Below are positions 1 through 8,299 of a stretch of DNA of 64,000 bases, in pieces; within the stretch, counting starts at the first letter, position 1, and each line of letters starts with the position of its first letter. The DNA is from Cupriavidus lacunae (GTDB lineage Bacteria; Pseudomonadota; Gammaproteobacteria; Burkholderiales; Burkholderiaceae). The stretch covers positions 248,001 to 312,000 of the forward strand of contig NZ_QKWJ01000002.1 of NCBI RefSeq assembly GCF_003353055.1, read 5' to 3'. The position numbers and the translations under genes are program-made. Below the pieces are notes generated by a model. The model saw nothing but the letters and a program-made list of their open reading frames with translations. It did no database searches and was not told the DNA's origin.

Positions 1-264
1 CAGGTCAGCCATCGTGGGGGCGATGCGCTTCCCCGCTTGTGGCGCCCGTGGACCAGACTCCTCTGGAGCTTTCGGCTGCACGTTCACATGCAGGGATGTA
101 CCGAGCCCTGTGAGAACGACAAGGTTGGTGCACCTGAAGCAGTCGGAAAGGTTGCGGTTGATTTCTGCAAGTGCGGGGTCAGGGATGGTGCGTCCATTGC
201 CATCCTCTTGGGCGTCTTTAACTTCGCGCCACGCTCCCCCATTCCGGTAGGTCAATACCTGCAT
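1..264 (-). CDS. SIR2-like protein, N-terminal 88 residues (cut by window edge)
   Basis: An open minus-strand frame starts at ATG 264 and leaves the window at base 1 without a stop, so only 88 residues are visible. Residues 47-59 read NLVVLTGLGTSLH, which resembles the beta-strand plus glycine-rich NAD-binding loop at the start of SIR2-like domains. The APTMADL near residue 82 fits the 'PTM.DLW' motif that often follows this loop in bacterial anti-phage SIR2 proteins. Those proteins usually cleave NAD+ and sit beside a HerA-type ATPase or another effector, which would lie outside the window. The coding nature is fairly clear because codons are balanced and there is no stop over 264 bases. The family call rests on one motif only. 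Confidence 0.5.
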   Translation of the reverse strand, partial: MQVLTYRNGGAWREVKDAQEDGNGRTIPDPALAEINRNLSDCFRCTNLVVLTGLGTSLHVNVQPKAPEESGPRAPQAGKRIAPTMADL

Positions 265-277
265 ATCTCAGTAAGCG

Positions 278-427
278 TTAGGAGTATTCAAGGTTTCCGC
301 CGGGCCCTGAGGGCACAACGCGAGCTGCTGCCGATAAACGCCAGATATCCGCATGGTAAGCCACATTGGCAAGCGTGCGTAGGTTCAGGCAGCCTTGGAT
401 ATTCTTGAATACGACTGTCCGCCCCAT
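278..427 (-). CDS. Small ORF (49 aa) just upstream of the SIR2-like gene
   Basis: A 49-residue frame (ATG 427, TAA at 278-280) ends 14 bases before the SIR2-like start on the same strand. It begins MGRTVVFKNIQGCLNLRTL. I do not recognise it. It has no clear Shine-Dalgarno site, so it could be the tail of a broken gene rather than an intact small protein. Its position would allow co-transcription with the SIR2-like gene. Confidence 0.22.
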   Translation of the reverse strand: MGRTVVFKNIQGCLNLRTLANVAYHADIWRLSAAARVVPSGPGGNLEYS

Positions 428-884
428 GGGCTGAGGCCTGGGCTTGACGCTTTACGAAAAGTTATGAACCGCTCTCATAATTGACCGGTTTCAGGTGTAC
501 AGCGGACCACCGCGCTTGTCGGACGTGAAATGGCGGGTTATTGCAAGCGGCGGTCACTCAGGCAAAAACGCTCAAGGTCAGCAACCAGCCTGAAGCTGTC
601 GTTCCGATGTCCACTATGGCTGTCCGCTCTTGGGCCGGTCTCTGCCGTCCCCCCCAACGCCAGGACCGCGGCTGTCTCTGATCGGCGGACTCGGGCGATG
701 GCGCCAGGTCTGACCGTTGCGGAGTTTGCCGGGCACTGGCTCTGATTCCAACTCTGCCACTTCAGGCCAGCACCACCGCCCTACGGGCCCCATCAACGCT
801 GCACCGCACAAAACACGCCTGGCGAACATGTAACCTAGATTCGGTTCGTGCAATTTTCGGCCGCCCCAACTGCGCAAGTTTCGA
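428..884. other. Intergenic stretch without a recognisable gene
   Basis: About 450 bases separate the SIR2-side frame from the intron fragment. Both strands carry only short overlapping frames with no recognisable motif. The left border of the truncated group II intron must lie near 870-885, where homology to maturase C-termini starts abruptly. Confidence 0.4.
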
Positions 885-1499
885 TTGGCGTTGACACGAA
901 GGCTCAATCCACTGCTTCGCGGGTTGGCTAACTATTATCGGCATGTCGTGTCAAAGCACACGTTCAACAAGGTCAGTTGTGCAATGTGGCAAAGTCTGTG
1001 GCGCTGGGCGAAGCGTCGGCATCCCAACAAAAGCGCAAACTGGATGCGACGGAAATACTTCCGTACCGTCGGATTCCGGCACTGGGTCTTTGCCACGGAG
1101 CCGGACAGGACGCTCAGTACAGGGGCTTCCCAGCTTCTGGCGCTATACGACATTGCCAGCACGCCGATTAAGCGGCACCGGAAAATTCGGGTCGATGCCA
1201 ATCCGTATGATCCAAAGAGTGAATCCTACTTCGAGGATCGGTTGGGTCTCGCCATGCGGGACTCGATTAAGGGTCGCACTCGGCTGATTCGGATGTGGCT
1301 TGATCAGGTGCGCAAATGTCCTGTCTGCCAGCAGTTGATCACGAAATCTACCTGGTGGCGTCTCTACCATGTGGAACGAACGGTTGACGGCGGGCGGGAT
1401 ACCAACGCAAATCTGGTCATGCTGCATCCGGACTGTCATCAGATCGCGCGGGGACGCAGGTTCAAGGTTGTGAAACCGGTTCCCTTAACGGGGCTTTGA
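885..1499 (+). pseudogene. Group II intron reverse transcriptase/maturase, C-terminal fragment
   Basis: This 204-residue frame matches only the end of group II intron-encoded proteins. The maturase (domain X / GIIM) part begins at RLNPLLRGLANYYRH (residues 6-20) and continues through WRWAKRRHPNKS. An HNH endonuclease module follows, with CPVC at 145-148, a histidine near 162 and HPDCH at 181-185. Full-length proteins are about 400-500 residues, and the whole reverse-transcriptase domain is missing here. The TTG 'start' is therefore only the point where the frame opens. The intron RNA 3' domains lie immediately downstream, so this is the 3' end of a 5'-truncated intron that can no longer move by itself. 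Confidence 0.85.
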
Positions 1500-1506
1500 A
1501 AGGCTT

Positions 1507-1590
1507 GAGCCGTGTGCGGTGAAAGTCGCAAGCACGGTTCTTAGGGGAGGGCACGGTGGTAACACCGTGTCCTTTCCCGGCGCGCGACGT
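1507..1590 (+). ncRNA. Group II intron domains V and VI (3' end of intron)
   Basis: Bases 1507-1540 have the hallmark domain V form: GAGCCGTGTGCGGTGAAAG, then GTCGCAAGCACGGTTC, giving a long stem with a GAAA-type tetraloop side and a two-base bulge. Domain VI follows as a hairpin around 1547-1572, with GGCACGGTG pairing with CACCGTGTC across a short loop. It starts eight bases after the maturase stop, the usual arrangement for bacterial group II introns. The exact 3' splice site near 1590 is a guess. Confidence 0.8.
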
Positions 1591-1598
1591 GGGGCCTC

Positions 1599-1635
1599 TT
1601 GACATCGCTCTGTGTGCGTATCATAGTCACACACA
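1599..1635 (+). promoter_or_regulatory. Promoter and operator of the Rrf2 gene
   Basis: TTGACA at 1599-1604 lies 17 bases before CATAGT (1622-1627), a plausible -35/-10 pair. TGTGTG (1611-1616) and CACACA (1628-1633, or two bases further on) form an inverted repeat that spans the core promoter. The string CACACAATCT recurs at 2181-2190, before the metallo-beta-lactamase-fold gene, next to a tighter TGTGTG-N5-CACACA palindrome. This suggests autoregulation and a shared operator. Confidence 0.5.
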
Positions 1636-1661
1636 ATCTTGATGAGATATCCGAGACGCTT

Positions 1662-2138
1662 GTGCCCACTTCGACCCGCTTCGCTGTTGCCGTTCATGCC
1701 CTTAGTGTCCTGGCGTTCAAAGCAGATGGCGCGGAGCGATCGGAGGATATCGCGCGAAGCGTGGGGACCAACCCAGCAGTCGTGCGCCGAATACTGGGAC
1801 TGCTCGTGAACGCCGGTTTGGTTCGCACACGACTTGGGCTGGGGGGAGGAGCAGTGCTGGCGAAAAACCCAAAGCAGATTTCTTTGCTGGACGTCTACCA
1901 TGCCGTGGAAGATGGAGGCGTATTTGCTTTGCCTCGCTCAACTCCGAGTCCCACCTGCTACGTTGGACACAACATTTTGCCGGTGCTGGAAGAGGAATTT
2001 CGGCGTGTCGAGGCGATTGCCGAAACCGCGCTGTCCAACACCACCCTTGCTGACATTGCCGATCGCATTGAAGGGCAGGCTGGCTACCAATTTGATGGCG
2101 ACTTTCGTTATGTCGCGAGCAAGAAGATTGCGACGTGA
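1662..2138 (+). CDS. Rrf2-family transcriptional regulator
   Basis: A winged-helix regulator of about 158 residues. The N-terminal helix TSTRFAVAVHALSVLAF, the recognition region SVGTNPAVVRRILGLLVNAGLV and the wing RLGLGGGAVLAKNP are typical of Rrf2 proteins. I chose GTG 1662 because the longer frame from 1599 would start inside the promoter and operator. There is only one cysteine (in PTCYVGH), so the three-cysteine iron-sulfur site of IscR/NsrR is absent; this is closer to the YwnA-like branch. Its likely target is the adjacent metallo-hydrolase gene, which carries a related palindrome. The signal it senses cannot be read from the sequence. Confidence 0.85.
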   Translation: MPTSTRFAVAVHALSVLAFKADGAERSEDIARSVGTNPAVVRRILGLLVNAGLVRTRLGLGGGAVLAKNPKQISLLDVYHAVEDGGVFALPRSTPSPTCYVGHNILPVLEEEFRRVEAIAETALSNTTLADIADRIEGQAGYQFDGDFRYVASKKIAT

Positions 2139-2169
2139 ACTTAGGCGTTTTTTTTTTTCGTTGTGAAAC

Positions 2170-2186
2170 TGTGTGAGTTACACACA
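2170..2186. promoter_or_regulatory. Palindrome TGTGTG-N5-CACACA before the MBL-fold gene
   Basis: The 17-bp inverted repeat TGTGTGAGTTACACACA lies 17 bases before ATG 2203, immediately upstream of the GAGGGGG Shine-Dalgarno. It shares CACACAATCT with the Rrf2 promoter region. Rrf2 binding is an inference. Confidence 0.5.
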
Positions 2187-2202
2187 ATCTATTGAGGGGG
2201 CA

Positions 2203-3192
2203 ATGATGTTCAATCCACTAGCTAAATGGGTCTTATGCCTTGGGGTAATGACGGCCTGCATCAGTGCAGGCGCCCAACAGAAACCCATCGCGTCGACCCC
2301 ATCAAAACTCAGTTACGAGACATTGGTGACTGATGGCTTGCCACGTGCGAGTGGAGCGAAGCTTCCAACTGGCGAGGGCATCGTCTCTTCGCCTATTACG
2401 TCTGTACTGATTTTTGGTAGCACAGATGCGCTGTTGGTCGATCCGCCATTCAGCATCGAACAGACGCGACAGGTGATCGATTGGATCTCGCGCTCAGGTA
2501 AGCATCTGAAGTACATCTACAGTACGCATGGGCACGGTGACCATTGGTTCGGCACAAAGCAAATCCTTGACCGCTTCCCTGAAGCCATCCCGTATGCCAT
2601 GCCGGACAGCATCGCCATGATGCGTCAGCAGGCCACGGAGGGAAGACAGAAGATCTTCGACAAGGACTTCCCCGGCCAAATCGGCGACACGCCGGTGCTT
2701 GCTCGTCCAATGCCAGCGGGTGGCCTTGACCTCGAAGGGAACTCGATCTTAGCGATCGACATCGGCCATACCGATACCGACGCTACAACGGTGTTGTACG
2801 TACCATCGATGCAATTGGTTGCGGCTGGTGACTCAGTCTACAACGGAGCGCATCAGTATCTGCTGGAGGGCGGCAAGGGGGGGCTGGATGCATGGCTCCT
2901 CGCGCTCGACAAGATCGAAGCCCTGAAGCCCAGCATCGTCATCGCTGGACACAAGAACAAGGCGCTGCCGGATGATCCACGAACGATCGGAGAAACGCGG
3001 CAGTACATTCTCGACGCCAAGCGATTGTTGAGCGCCAAGCTGACGCCGCTCGACTACTACAAGCAAATGTTGGCCCTCCATCCCACGCGCATAAACCCCG
3101 GCCCCTTGTGGTACAGCGGTGTGGGGCTCCTGAGTGGTGTGAGTTTGATTGGTGGACAGGACGCAAACAAGTCCGCGTCGGTCAGCAAATAG
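2203..3192 (+). CDS. Secreted metallo-beta-lactamase-fold hydrolase
   Basis: A protein of about 329 residues. ATG 2203 follows a strong GAGGGGG site; a longer frame from GTG 2173 would lie across the operator. The N-terminus MMFNPLAKWVLCLGVMTAC followed by ISAGAQQ is a Sec signal peptide, so the enzyme is probably periplasmic. The metal-binding signature THGHGDHWFG (HxHxDH) is intact, later ligands appear in IDIGHTDTD and AAGDSVYNG, and IVIAGHK near the C-terminus supplies a final histidine. This set marks a dinuclear zinc/iron hydrolase of the MBL superfamily; the substrate cannot be told. It lies next to the Rrf2 regulator and 149 bases before an exported alpha/beta hydrolase, suggesting one exported hydrolytic unit. 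Confidence 0.85.
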   Translation: MMFNPLAKWVLCLGVMTACISAGAQQKPIASTPSKLSYETLVTDGLPRASGAKLPTGEGIVSSPITSVLIFGSTDALLVDPPFSIEQTRQVIDWISRSGKHLKYIYSTHGHGDHWFGTKQILDRFPEAIPYAMPDSIAMMRQQATEGRQKIFDKDFPGQIGDTPVLARPMPAGGLDLEGNSILAIDIGHTDTDATTVLYVPSMQLVAAGDSVYNGAHQYLLEGGKGGLDAWLLALDKIEALKPSIVIAGHKNKALPDDPRTIGETRQYILDAKRLLSAKLTPLDYYKQMLALHPTRINPGPLWYSGVGLLSGVSLIGGQDANKSASVSK

Positions 3193-3341
3193 TCCGCTTT
3201 TACAGAGGAGAGCCCGGGGGCTTGGCAAGGGAAGACGAAGTCCATGTGCTCCGTGACTGCAGATCAGATCCTTGCCAATCGCGATGTGCATCCGGCAATT
3301 CGGCCGCCTAAGGCTGGATGCCTTAATAACTGGAGACATAA

Positions 3342-4361
3342 GTGAATAGACGTAACTTCCTTTCGAGTGCCGGCGTGTCGGCACTGACGTTGACTGGTAC
3401 CTCTATCGCCCCGGCTCAGGGCGCGGGAACCAATTCGGGGCCTACCATGAACACAGGTGAAATCCAACGCATCGACGTGTCCTTTCCCAGCGACGGCGGG
3501 ATCGAACTCGCCGGCTGGCTATTTCTTCCCAAGGAAACCGGACCACGTCCGGCGATCACGATGTCGCACGGATATGCCGGAACGATTCACCACGGCTTAG
3601 AACCTTTCGCCCGTGCGTTCGCGCAGGCCGGATTTGTCGTCTTGGTGCACGACCACCGAAGCTTCGGCGGCAGTGGCGGACAACCTCGCCAAGACATCAA
3701 TCCGTGGCAGCAGGTGGTCGACTGGCGTCGAGCCATTTCCTATCTTGAGACTCGCCCAGAAGTGGATCCCAAGCGCATCGGCCTGTGGGGGACGAGCTAC
3801 TCCGGCGGGCACGCGCTCGTACTCGGCGCAACAGACCGGCGCCTGCGTGCGGTCGTAGCGCAGGTTCCCACAATCAGCGGCTACGAGGCCGGACTCCGGC
3901 GCGCCAACGGCGACGCGCTCGTCGCGCTGGAACAGTCGTTCGATGACGATGAGCGCGCGCAACTCAAAGGAGAGCAACCACGGTATTTGGCCGTCGTGAG
4001 CGCGGATCCGAAAGTGCCGGCAGCGTATCGCACTCCGGACGCTGTCAGCTTTTCCCTGGAGCCGAACGGGCGGCCGTTGCCACCCGGGGTCTGGGAGAAC
4101 AAGGTCACGCTCCGCTCTACGCGATTGGCGCGCATGTATGAACCCGGCGCATGGATTGCCCGGGTGTCACCGACGCCACTGCTGTTGGTCGTAGCTCGCG
4201 ATGACTCCGCCACACCAACGGACCTCGCCCTCGCAGCATACGAGCGAGCGTTGCAGCCCAAGAGACTGGTTGTCCTGCCCGGCGTGCATTACGAGATCTA
4301 CCAGAAATACCGCGATGGCGCGATTGCTGCCGAACTTGCTTGGTTCAAGGAACACCTGTAA
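3342..4361 (+). CDS. Tat-exported alpha/beta hydrolase (dienelactone hydrolase-like)
   Basis: 339 residues starting at GTG 3342 behind GGAGAC. The N-terminus MNRRNFLSSAG is a twin-arginine signal (RRNFL), followed by a hydrophobic stretch and an AQGAG cleavage region. The fold is an alpha/beta hydrolase: MSHGYAG near 74-80 forms the oxyanion region, GLWGTSYSGGHA gives the nucleophile elbow (Ser152), VARDD supplies the acid and LPGVHYE the histidine. The family includes carboxyl esterases and dienelactone hydrolases. A close paralogue without signal peptide lies at 26880-27773 and broken copies lie at 4443-5033 and 9518-9672. The actual ester or lactone substrate is unknown. Confidence 0.85.
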   Translation: MNRRNFLSSAGVSALTLTGTSIAPAQGAGTNSGPTMNTGEIQRIDVSFPSDGGIELAGWLFLPKETGPRPAITMSHGYAGTIHHGLEPFARAFAQAGFVVLVHDHRSFGGSGGQPRQDINPWQQVVDWRRAISYLETRPEVDPKRIGLWGTSYSGGHALVLGATDRRLRAVVAQVPTISGYEAGLRRANGDALVALEQSFDDDERAQLKGEQPRYLAVVSADPKVPAAYRTPDAVSFSLEPNGRPLPPGVWENKVTLRSTRLARMYEPGAWIARVSPTPLLLVVARDDSATPTDLALAAYERALQPKRLVVLPGVHYEIYQKYRDGAIAAELAWFKEHL

Positions 4362-5060
4362 CTGCTAATTGGCCCGCGGGCGCACCGATTCCTGTTCCTG
4401 CCGATTAGCACGAAACCGACATGTCCGTCGCGCGGTCGAATTGCGTGGACCCAAGCGTATCGGCCTGTGGGGGACGAGCTACTCCGGCGGACACGCGCTC
4501 GTACTCGGCGCAACAGACCGGCGCCTGCGTGCGGTCGTAGCGCAGCGTCATTCTGCCGGCGCGACGCGTGACGTGGACGGATGTGCCGGCGCTAATGGCA
4601 CGACTGGCCTCGCGCCAGACGCAGGGCTAGCTGCTGCCACTACCGGACCCAGTCGCTTTTCGGGGGCTGGCCGCCGCCTACGCGGGGCGACGAGTTTTCT
4701 GCGGGCACTACGGTGTATTTCAGCAGCCTGCTTGGAGTGCACCGATGCCCTCAAGCGATACTTTGGAATGTGAAGGCGCCCTTGGGTGCGCCGCTTCCGT
4801 TTCCACTTGGGGTGCCGCGGCACCGCTGGAGATCTCGCTGGCCCGCGTCGATGGCGCACCCGCAGGCTTCAGTTGCCTCACGTCATCGCGATAAAGTCGG
4901 CTCGGGATGTGCAGTCACTGCACTGATGAGCGACGTTGGCCGGGCCGATAAAGAAACGAAGTCGCTTTTCACGTTAAAGCCTATTTGAGCAAACCCCACA
5001 ATCAGCGGCTACGAGGCCGGACTCCGGCTCTCGTGACGCCTTGGTACTGGAAGCCATGGC
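4362..5060 (+). pseudogene. Interrupted partial duplicate of the alpha/beta hydrolase gene
   Basis: Bases 4443-4545 repeat 3763-3864 almost exactly (about three differences per hundred), covering the PKRIGLWGTSYSGGHA region. The copy breaks off after GTAGCGCAG and resumes at 4995-5033, where it matches 3870-3900 (CACAATCAGCGGCTACGAGG). About 450 bases of unrelated sequence lie between. The near-identity shows a recent local duplication; the insert has no recognisable transposase and no inverted ends. The frame from 4369 that reads through the first part is not a functional gene. No other gene is visible here. Confidence 0.75.
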
Positions 5061-5290
5061 TGCCGCGTTGAAGAGCGGATCAACTCCGCTCGGATTCCGA
5101 AGCCTGATGCACAAGCTTCGACATTCAATTCTTGCTTCGAGGCGAATTGGTTGTAGAAGCCCGTTGTGTTATGCCAGCATGCGTCATGACGTCGGCGATG
5201 TTGGCGGCAGACACGCCGCCGTGCTTCGTAGCGCTGCATCTGCGTGCTCGAGTATGCGTAAGCGGTTCTCGTCTGCCAGCTTACGATTCG
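5060..5290 (-). pseudogene. TetR-family regulator remnant
   Basis: Read on the minus strand across two frames, this gives RILEHADAAL, then HGGVSAANIADVMTHAGIT, then GFYNQFASKQELNVEACASG. That is the helix-turn-helix region and start of the ligand domain of a TetR regulator. At least two frameshifts separate the pieces and the ligand-binding domain is mostly gone. A second TetR N-terminus is preserved at 9675-9744 fused to hydrolase debris, so a TetR gene was probably the original neighbour of the hydrolase module. Confidence 0.6.
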
Positions 5291-5311
5291 AAGGTCTTAT
5301 GGACGAATCCC

Positions 5312-5779
5312 CTACGTCGCACGTCGGAACACGACAAGCCGAGAGACCAGTCGCTGGCATACATCACCGTGCTGGTTCTGCGTTTCGCTTTGTACGGTCA
5401 CGATGCCCCGGTCGGGCTTGGACCTAGATGGTGCGACCGTGAGGATTGTGCTGATCACGCGCAGGATGTCGCCCGGTCGAGTGGGGCGCGGCCAGGAAAT
5501 CTCCCCGCCGGCGCCGATGATGCCGTTCGCCAGGGGCAGGCTTTGCACCAGCAGCTTCATTGTGATGGCTGCCGTATGCCAGCCGCTTGCCGCGAGCCCG
5601 CAAAACAAGGTACCGCGCGCCGCCGCGTCGTCCAGGTGGAACGGCTGTGGATCGAATTCACTTGCAAACGCCTGGATCTGCGCGGCTTCCAGCGTAAGTT
5701 GCGCGCTTTCGTACACCATGCCCTCGGAAAGATCCTCCAGATAGACCTTTTCGGTCGCCATGCCATTGCTATCAGCCAT
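5312..5779 (-). CDS. MaoC-family hot-dog dehydratase
   Basis: About 155 residues from ATG 5779, which has AGGAG seven bases upstream; longer in-frame starts lack a ribosome site. The hot-dog fold is shown by YLEDLSEGMVYESAQ at the start, the catalytic segment FASEFDPQPFHLD (Asp and His of the hydratase dyad) and GLAASGWHTAAI. MaoC proteins hydrate or dehydrate enoyl-CoA type thioesters. The gene is last in a minus-strand series below the MFS exporter, with a 94-base gap, so it may share its transcript. Paralogues are at 36770 and 40723. Confidence 0.85.
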   Translation of the reverse strand: MADSNGMATEKVYLEDLSEGMVYESAQLTLEAAQIQAFASEFDPQPFHLDDAAARGTLFCGLAASGWHTAAITMKLLVQSLPLANGIIGAGGEISWPRPTRPGDILRVISTILTVAPSRSKPDRGIVTVQSETQNQHGDVCQRLVSRLVVFRRAT

Positions 5780-5873
5780 CTCATTGCTCCTGCGTCCAAG
5801 TGTTCTCTTCTCGGCGTTGCTACGCATCGAGGCTTGCAAATCAGTGTGTCGCCTACCTCGAATAAATTACAAG

Positions 5874-7082
5874 CTATGCCCCGTCTGGTGCCACCGCCAG
5901 GGAGGCCTTGCGGTAGCCGACCCCGCTCGCCACAAGGGCCAGCAGTGCCAGCACGGCGCCAACGAGAGCAAGTCCCGTCCAGCCGTTATGCTTTGCGGCA
6001 AAGCCCCCTATTGCGGCACCTGCGGCACCTCCAAGGAAGTACGAGACCATGAATGCCGTGTTGAGCCGGCTGCGGGCTTCGGGACGCAGCGAGTAGATTC
6101 GTGCCTGATTGGCAATGAACGCCGCCCGATTGCCGAGGTCCAGCAGTACCATGCTGGCGACCAACCACGAGAGGTGCAGCGCGCCTACCGAAAGCGATGC
6201 GAAGGCCAGGAGGACAGTGACTGCGCCCGCGGCGGATACCAGGCTGGGATGAATGCGGTCGACTAGGGAGCCGATGTACGGCGACGCCACGAGGCCGATC
6301 AGGCCGACCAGTCCAAACGCGCCTACCGTGGCAGGCCCAAAATGATACGGCGGCTGCGCCAGCAGCGCTGCGAGCGTGGCCCAGAATGCGCTGAAGGCAC
6401 CGAATGCGAGGAAGCCGGTCGCAATGGATATGCGCAATGCAGGCTCGATGCGAATCAGCGATACAAGCGACCGTATCAGATCCCGATAACGCATTTCTGC
6501 CAGGCTGGCCGCGTGGGGAAGCCGGGCGACGACGGCAAAGAGCGCGAGATCTAACGCTGCGGCTGACGCGAACATGGCTCGCCACCCGAAATTAGCGCCG
6601 ACAAATCCACTCAATGCCCGGGCCAGCAGTACGCCGGACGATAGTCCGCCCAGGAGCATGCCGACGGTACGCCCGCGCTGTTCTGGCGATGCCATGCCCG
6701 ACGCCGACGGAATGATGATCTGAGCGGTGATCGCCGTGGCGCCAGCGACAAAGCTGCTGACCACCAACAGTGAAAACGACGGTGCCATCGCGCACGCAAG
6801 GAGCGCGATGGCATTGCCAACGATCGCTACGGTGGCCAGCTTGCGTGGCTGCACGCTGTCGGCCAGCGGCACAAATAGCAACAGGCCTGATGCATAGCCG
6901 AGCTGAGTAACCGTGGCTATCAAATTTCCCTGCGTCGGCGAGACGCCGAACGATGCGGCAATCTGCGGCAGAAGTGGCTGGTGGTAGTAGATCGCCGAGA
7001 CGGCCAGGGCGCAAGCCAGGGCCATCAGGAACACCTGGCGCGACGTGAGGCCAGAGGCCGCGCCATGCTGTCGGTCAGACAT
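5874..7082 (-). CDS. MFS transporter (AraJ/SotB-like exporter type)
   Basis: 402 residues with the twelve-helix pattern of the major facilitator superfamily. The first helices contain ALACALAVSAIYYHQPLLP and the loop after helix 2 reads PLADSVQPRKL, a degenerate form of motif A. The family typically exports sugars or drugs or takes up small acids; which applies here cannot be decided. It starts only six bases after the isochorismatase stop, so the two are surely co-transcribed. A decayed copy lies in the same position below the second isochorismatase (25510-25975), showing that hydrolase and transporter were duplicated together. Confidence 0.85.
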   Translation of the reverse strand: MSDRQHGAASGLTSRQVFLMALACALAVSAIYYHQPLLPQIAASFGVSPTQGNLIATVTQLGYASGLLLFVPLADSVQPRKLATVAIVGNAIALLACAMAPSFSLLVVSSFVAGATAITAQIIIPSASGMASPEQRGRTVGMLLGGLSSGVLLARALSGFVGANFGWRAMFASAAALDLALFAVVARLPHAASLAEMRYRDLIRSLVSLIRIEPALRISIATGFLAFGAFSAFWATLAALLAQPPYHFGPATVGAFGLVGLIGLVASPYIGSLVDRIHPSLVSAAGAVTVLLAFASLSVGALHLSWLVASMVLLDLGNRAAFIANQARIYSLRPEARSRLNTAFMVSYFLGGAAGAAIGGFAAKHNGWTGLALVGAVLALLALVASGVGYRKASLAVAPDGA

Positions 7083-7088
7083 GACGAA

Positions 7089-7715
7089 TCACCCCTGCGG
7101 GAGGGCGGCAATGAACTCGCGCGTATTGACGATGCTATGCGCGAAGGTCGGCCCGTTCAGTTCGTGGGCCGAATGCATCATCTCTCTGCGGAAGGCGGCT
7201 GTGGCATCCTTGATCAACGTTACGTGATAGCCAAGTTCCTGCGCGTATCGCGCGGTGGCCTCGATACAGGTATTGGCCAGAAGACCCACCACTGCCACGT
7301 GCGTAATGCCCTGCTGCTTCAACTGGAAATCTAGGTCGGTATTGGCAAAGCCGCTCGATCCCCAGTGCTCGTGTGCAACGATGTCGCCCGGTTGAGGTGC
7401 GAAATCCGGATGCCATTCGCCACCCCAATCGCCAGCCGCGAAGTGATGGCCTTGCATGACCTTCTGCTGACTGGGACTCGGGTGGCACCAGCACTCGTAA
7501 TCGCCCGGCCGCCAGCGGCGGTGCGGCACGATGACCACCCGGATGCCGGCAGCCCGCACCGCCTTCGTGATGGCGCGGAGATTGTCCAGCAGTCCCACTT
7601 CCTCGGCGACGTCCTTAATGAACGGCCATACCTTGCCGCCGTCCGACAGGAAATCGTTGTAGGGATCGACCAGCAGCAGCGCCGTCGACGCGGCGCGGTA
7701 GGTTGTATTGCTCAT
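7089..7715 (-). CDS. Isochorismatase-family cysteine hydrolase (copy 1)
   Basis: 208 residues. STALLLVDPYNDF holds the catalytic Asp, and VVGLLANTCIEATARYA holds the nucleophilic Cys of the isochorismatase/nicotinamidase fold. Enzymes of this family cleave vinyl ethers, amides or ureido groups. The protein is close to 90% identical by eye to the one at 25976-26602. Its neighbours (cupin, muconolactone-isomerase-like protein, MFS exporter, MaoC) point to a peripheral degradation step rather than siderophore synthesis. The start ATG 7715 is shared by both paralogues (MSN/MSH). Confidence 0.85.
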   Translation of the reverse strand: MSNTTYRAASTALLLVDPYNDFLSDGGKVWPFIKDVAEEVGLLDNLRAITKAVRAAGIRVVIVPHRRWRPGDYECWCHPSPSQQKVMQGHHFAAGDWGGEWHPDFAPQPGDIVAHEHWGSSGFANTDLDFQLKQQGITHVAVVGLLANTCIEATARYAQELGYHVTLIKDATAAFRREMMHSAHELNGPTFAHSIVNTREFIAALPQG

Positions 7716-7859
7716 ATTGCGTACTCCTTTGGTAGGGAATGCCGCTGGCTTCTTCGCTCTCGCGCAGCGTGGGTTTTCGATGATTGGCGGACCCGTTGCC
7801 TTGAACGCGCGGTGAGAGCGGCACGTTCGTGGTGGGCTGGACGGATATCCGTTGCTAGC

Positions 7860-8261
7860 TTATTTGGCGGGCACCACGAGGGGCAGTCCTTTCTTGACAA
7901 CATAGGTAGCCAGTTCCGAGGCCTTGCCTGTTCCGACATTTCTTGCCGAATGCGGCGTGCCGGCTGGGATGAACAAGGAGTCTCCAGCCTTGAGGGTGGC
8001 TGGCACTTGATCTCCAAGTTGATACTCAAGCGTTCCCTGTAGCACATGGGCGATCTCTTCGCCTGGATGGGAATGCTTGGGCGCAATCGCTCCTGGCTCG
8101 AAATCGACGCGGACCTGGATGCCTTCCCGATCGGGCGCGCTCAGATCGTGCTGGACAAGATCCGTCCGGTGAATGCCTGCGGTCTGGGCATTGGCGGGCG
8201 CCAACGTCAGCCCGGCGGCCGCGAGGAGAAGTGTTGTGGCAATGCGGTAGGGAGCGGTCAT
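7860..8261 (-). CDS. Secreted single-domain cupin protein
   Basis: 133 residues. The N-terminus (TTLLLAAAGLTLAPANAQT) is a Sec signal peptide ending ANAQ. Cupin motif 1 is KHSHPGEEIAHVLQGTLEY, with two His and one Glu as metal ligands, and motif 2 is IPAGTPHSARN with the fourth ligand His. Such small periplasmic cupins bind a metal and often act as dioxygenases, isomerases or quercetinase-like enzymes; the substrate is unknown. The gene sits between the muconolactone-isomerase-like gene and the isochorismatase on one strand. Confidence 0.85.
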   Translation of the reverse strand: MTAPYRIATTLLLAAAGLTLAPANAQTAGIHRTDLVQHDLSAPDREGIQVRVDFEPGAIAPKHSHPGEEIAHVLQGTLEYQLGDQVPATLKAGDSLFIPAGTPHSARNVGTGKASELATYVVKKGLPLVVPAK

Positions 8262-8299
8262 GGTGAAGGTCTCTAGTTAGGCTGCTTCAGGGCAGGTGA

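Noticed and set aside
4369-4773. Plus-strand frame containing the motif IGLWGTSYSGGHA
   Set aside because: It reads through the duplicated hydrolase fragment into unrelated insert sequence; not a real gene.
4546-4994. Possible integrase fragment (WTDVPALMARLASRQ)
   Set aside because: Only a short resemblance to phage-integrase central regions; the following sequence does not continue the family.
5132-6052. Long plus-strand frame (306 codons)
   Set aside because: It is the antisense shadow of the MaoC and MFS genes; it has no domain and no ribosome site.
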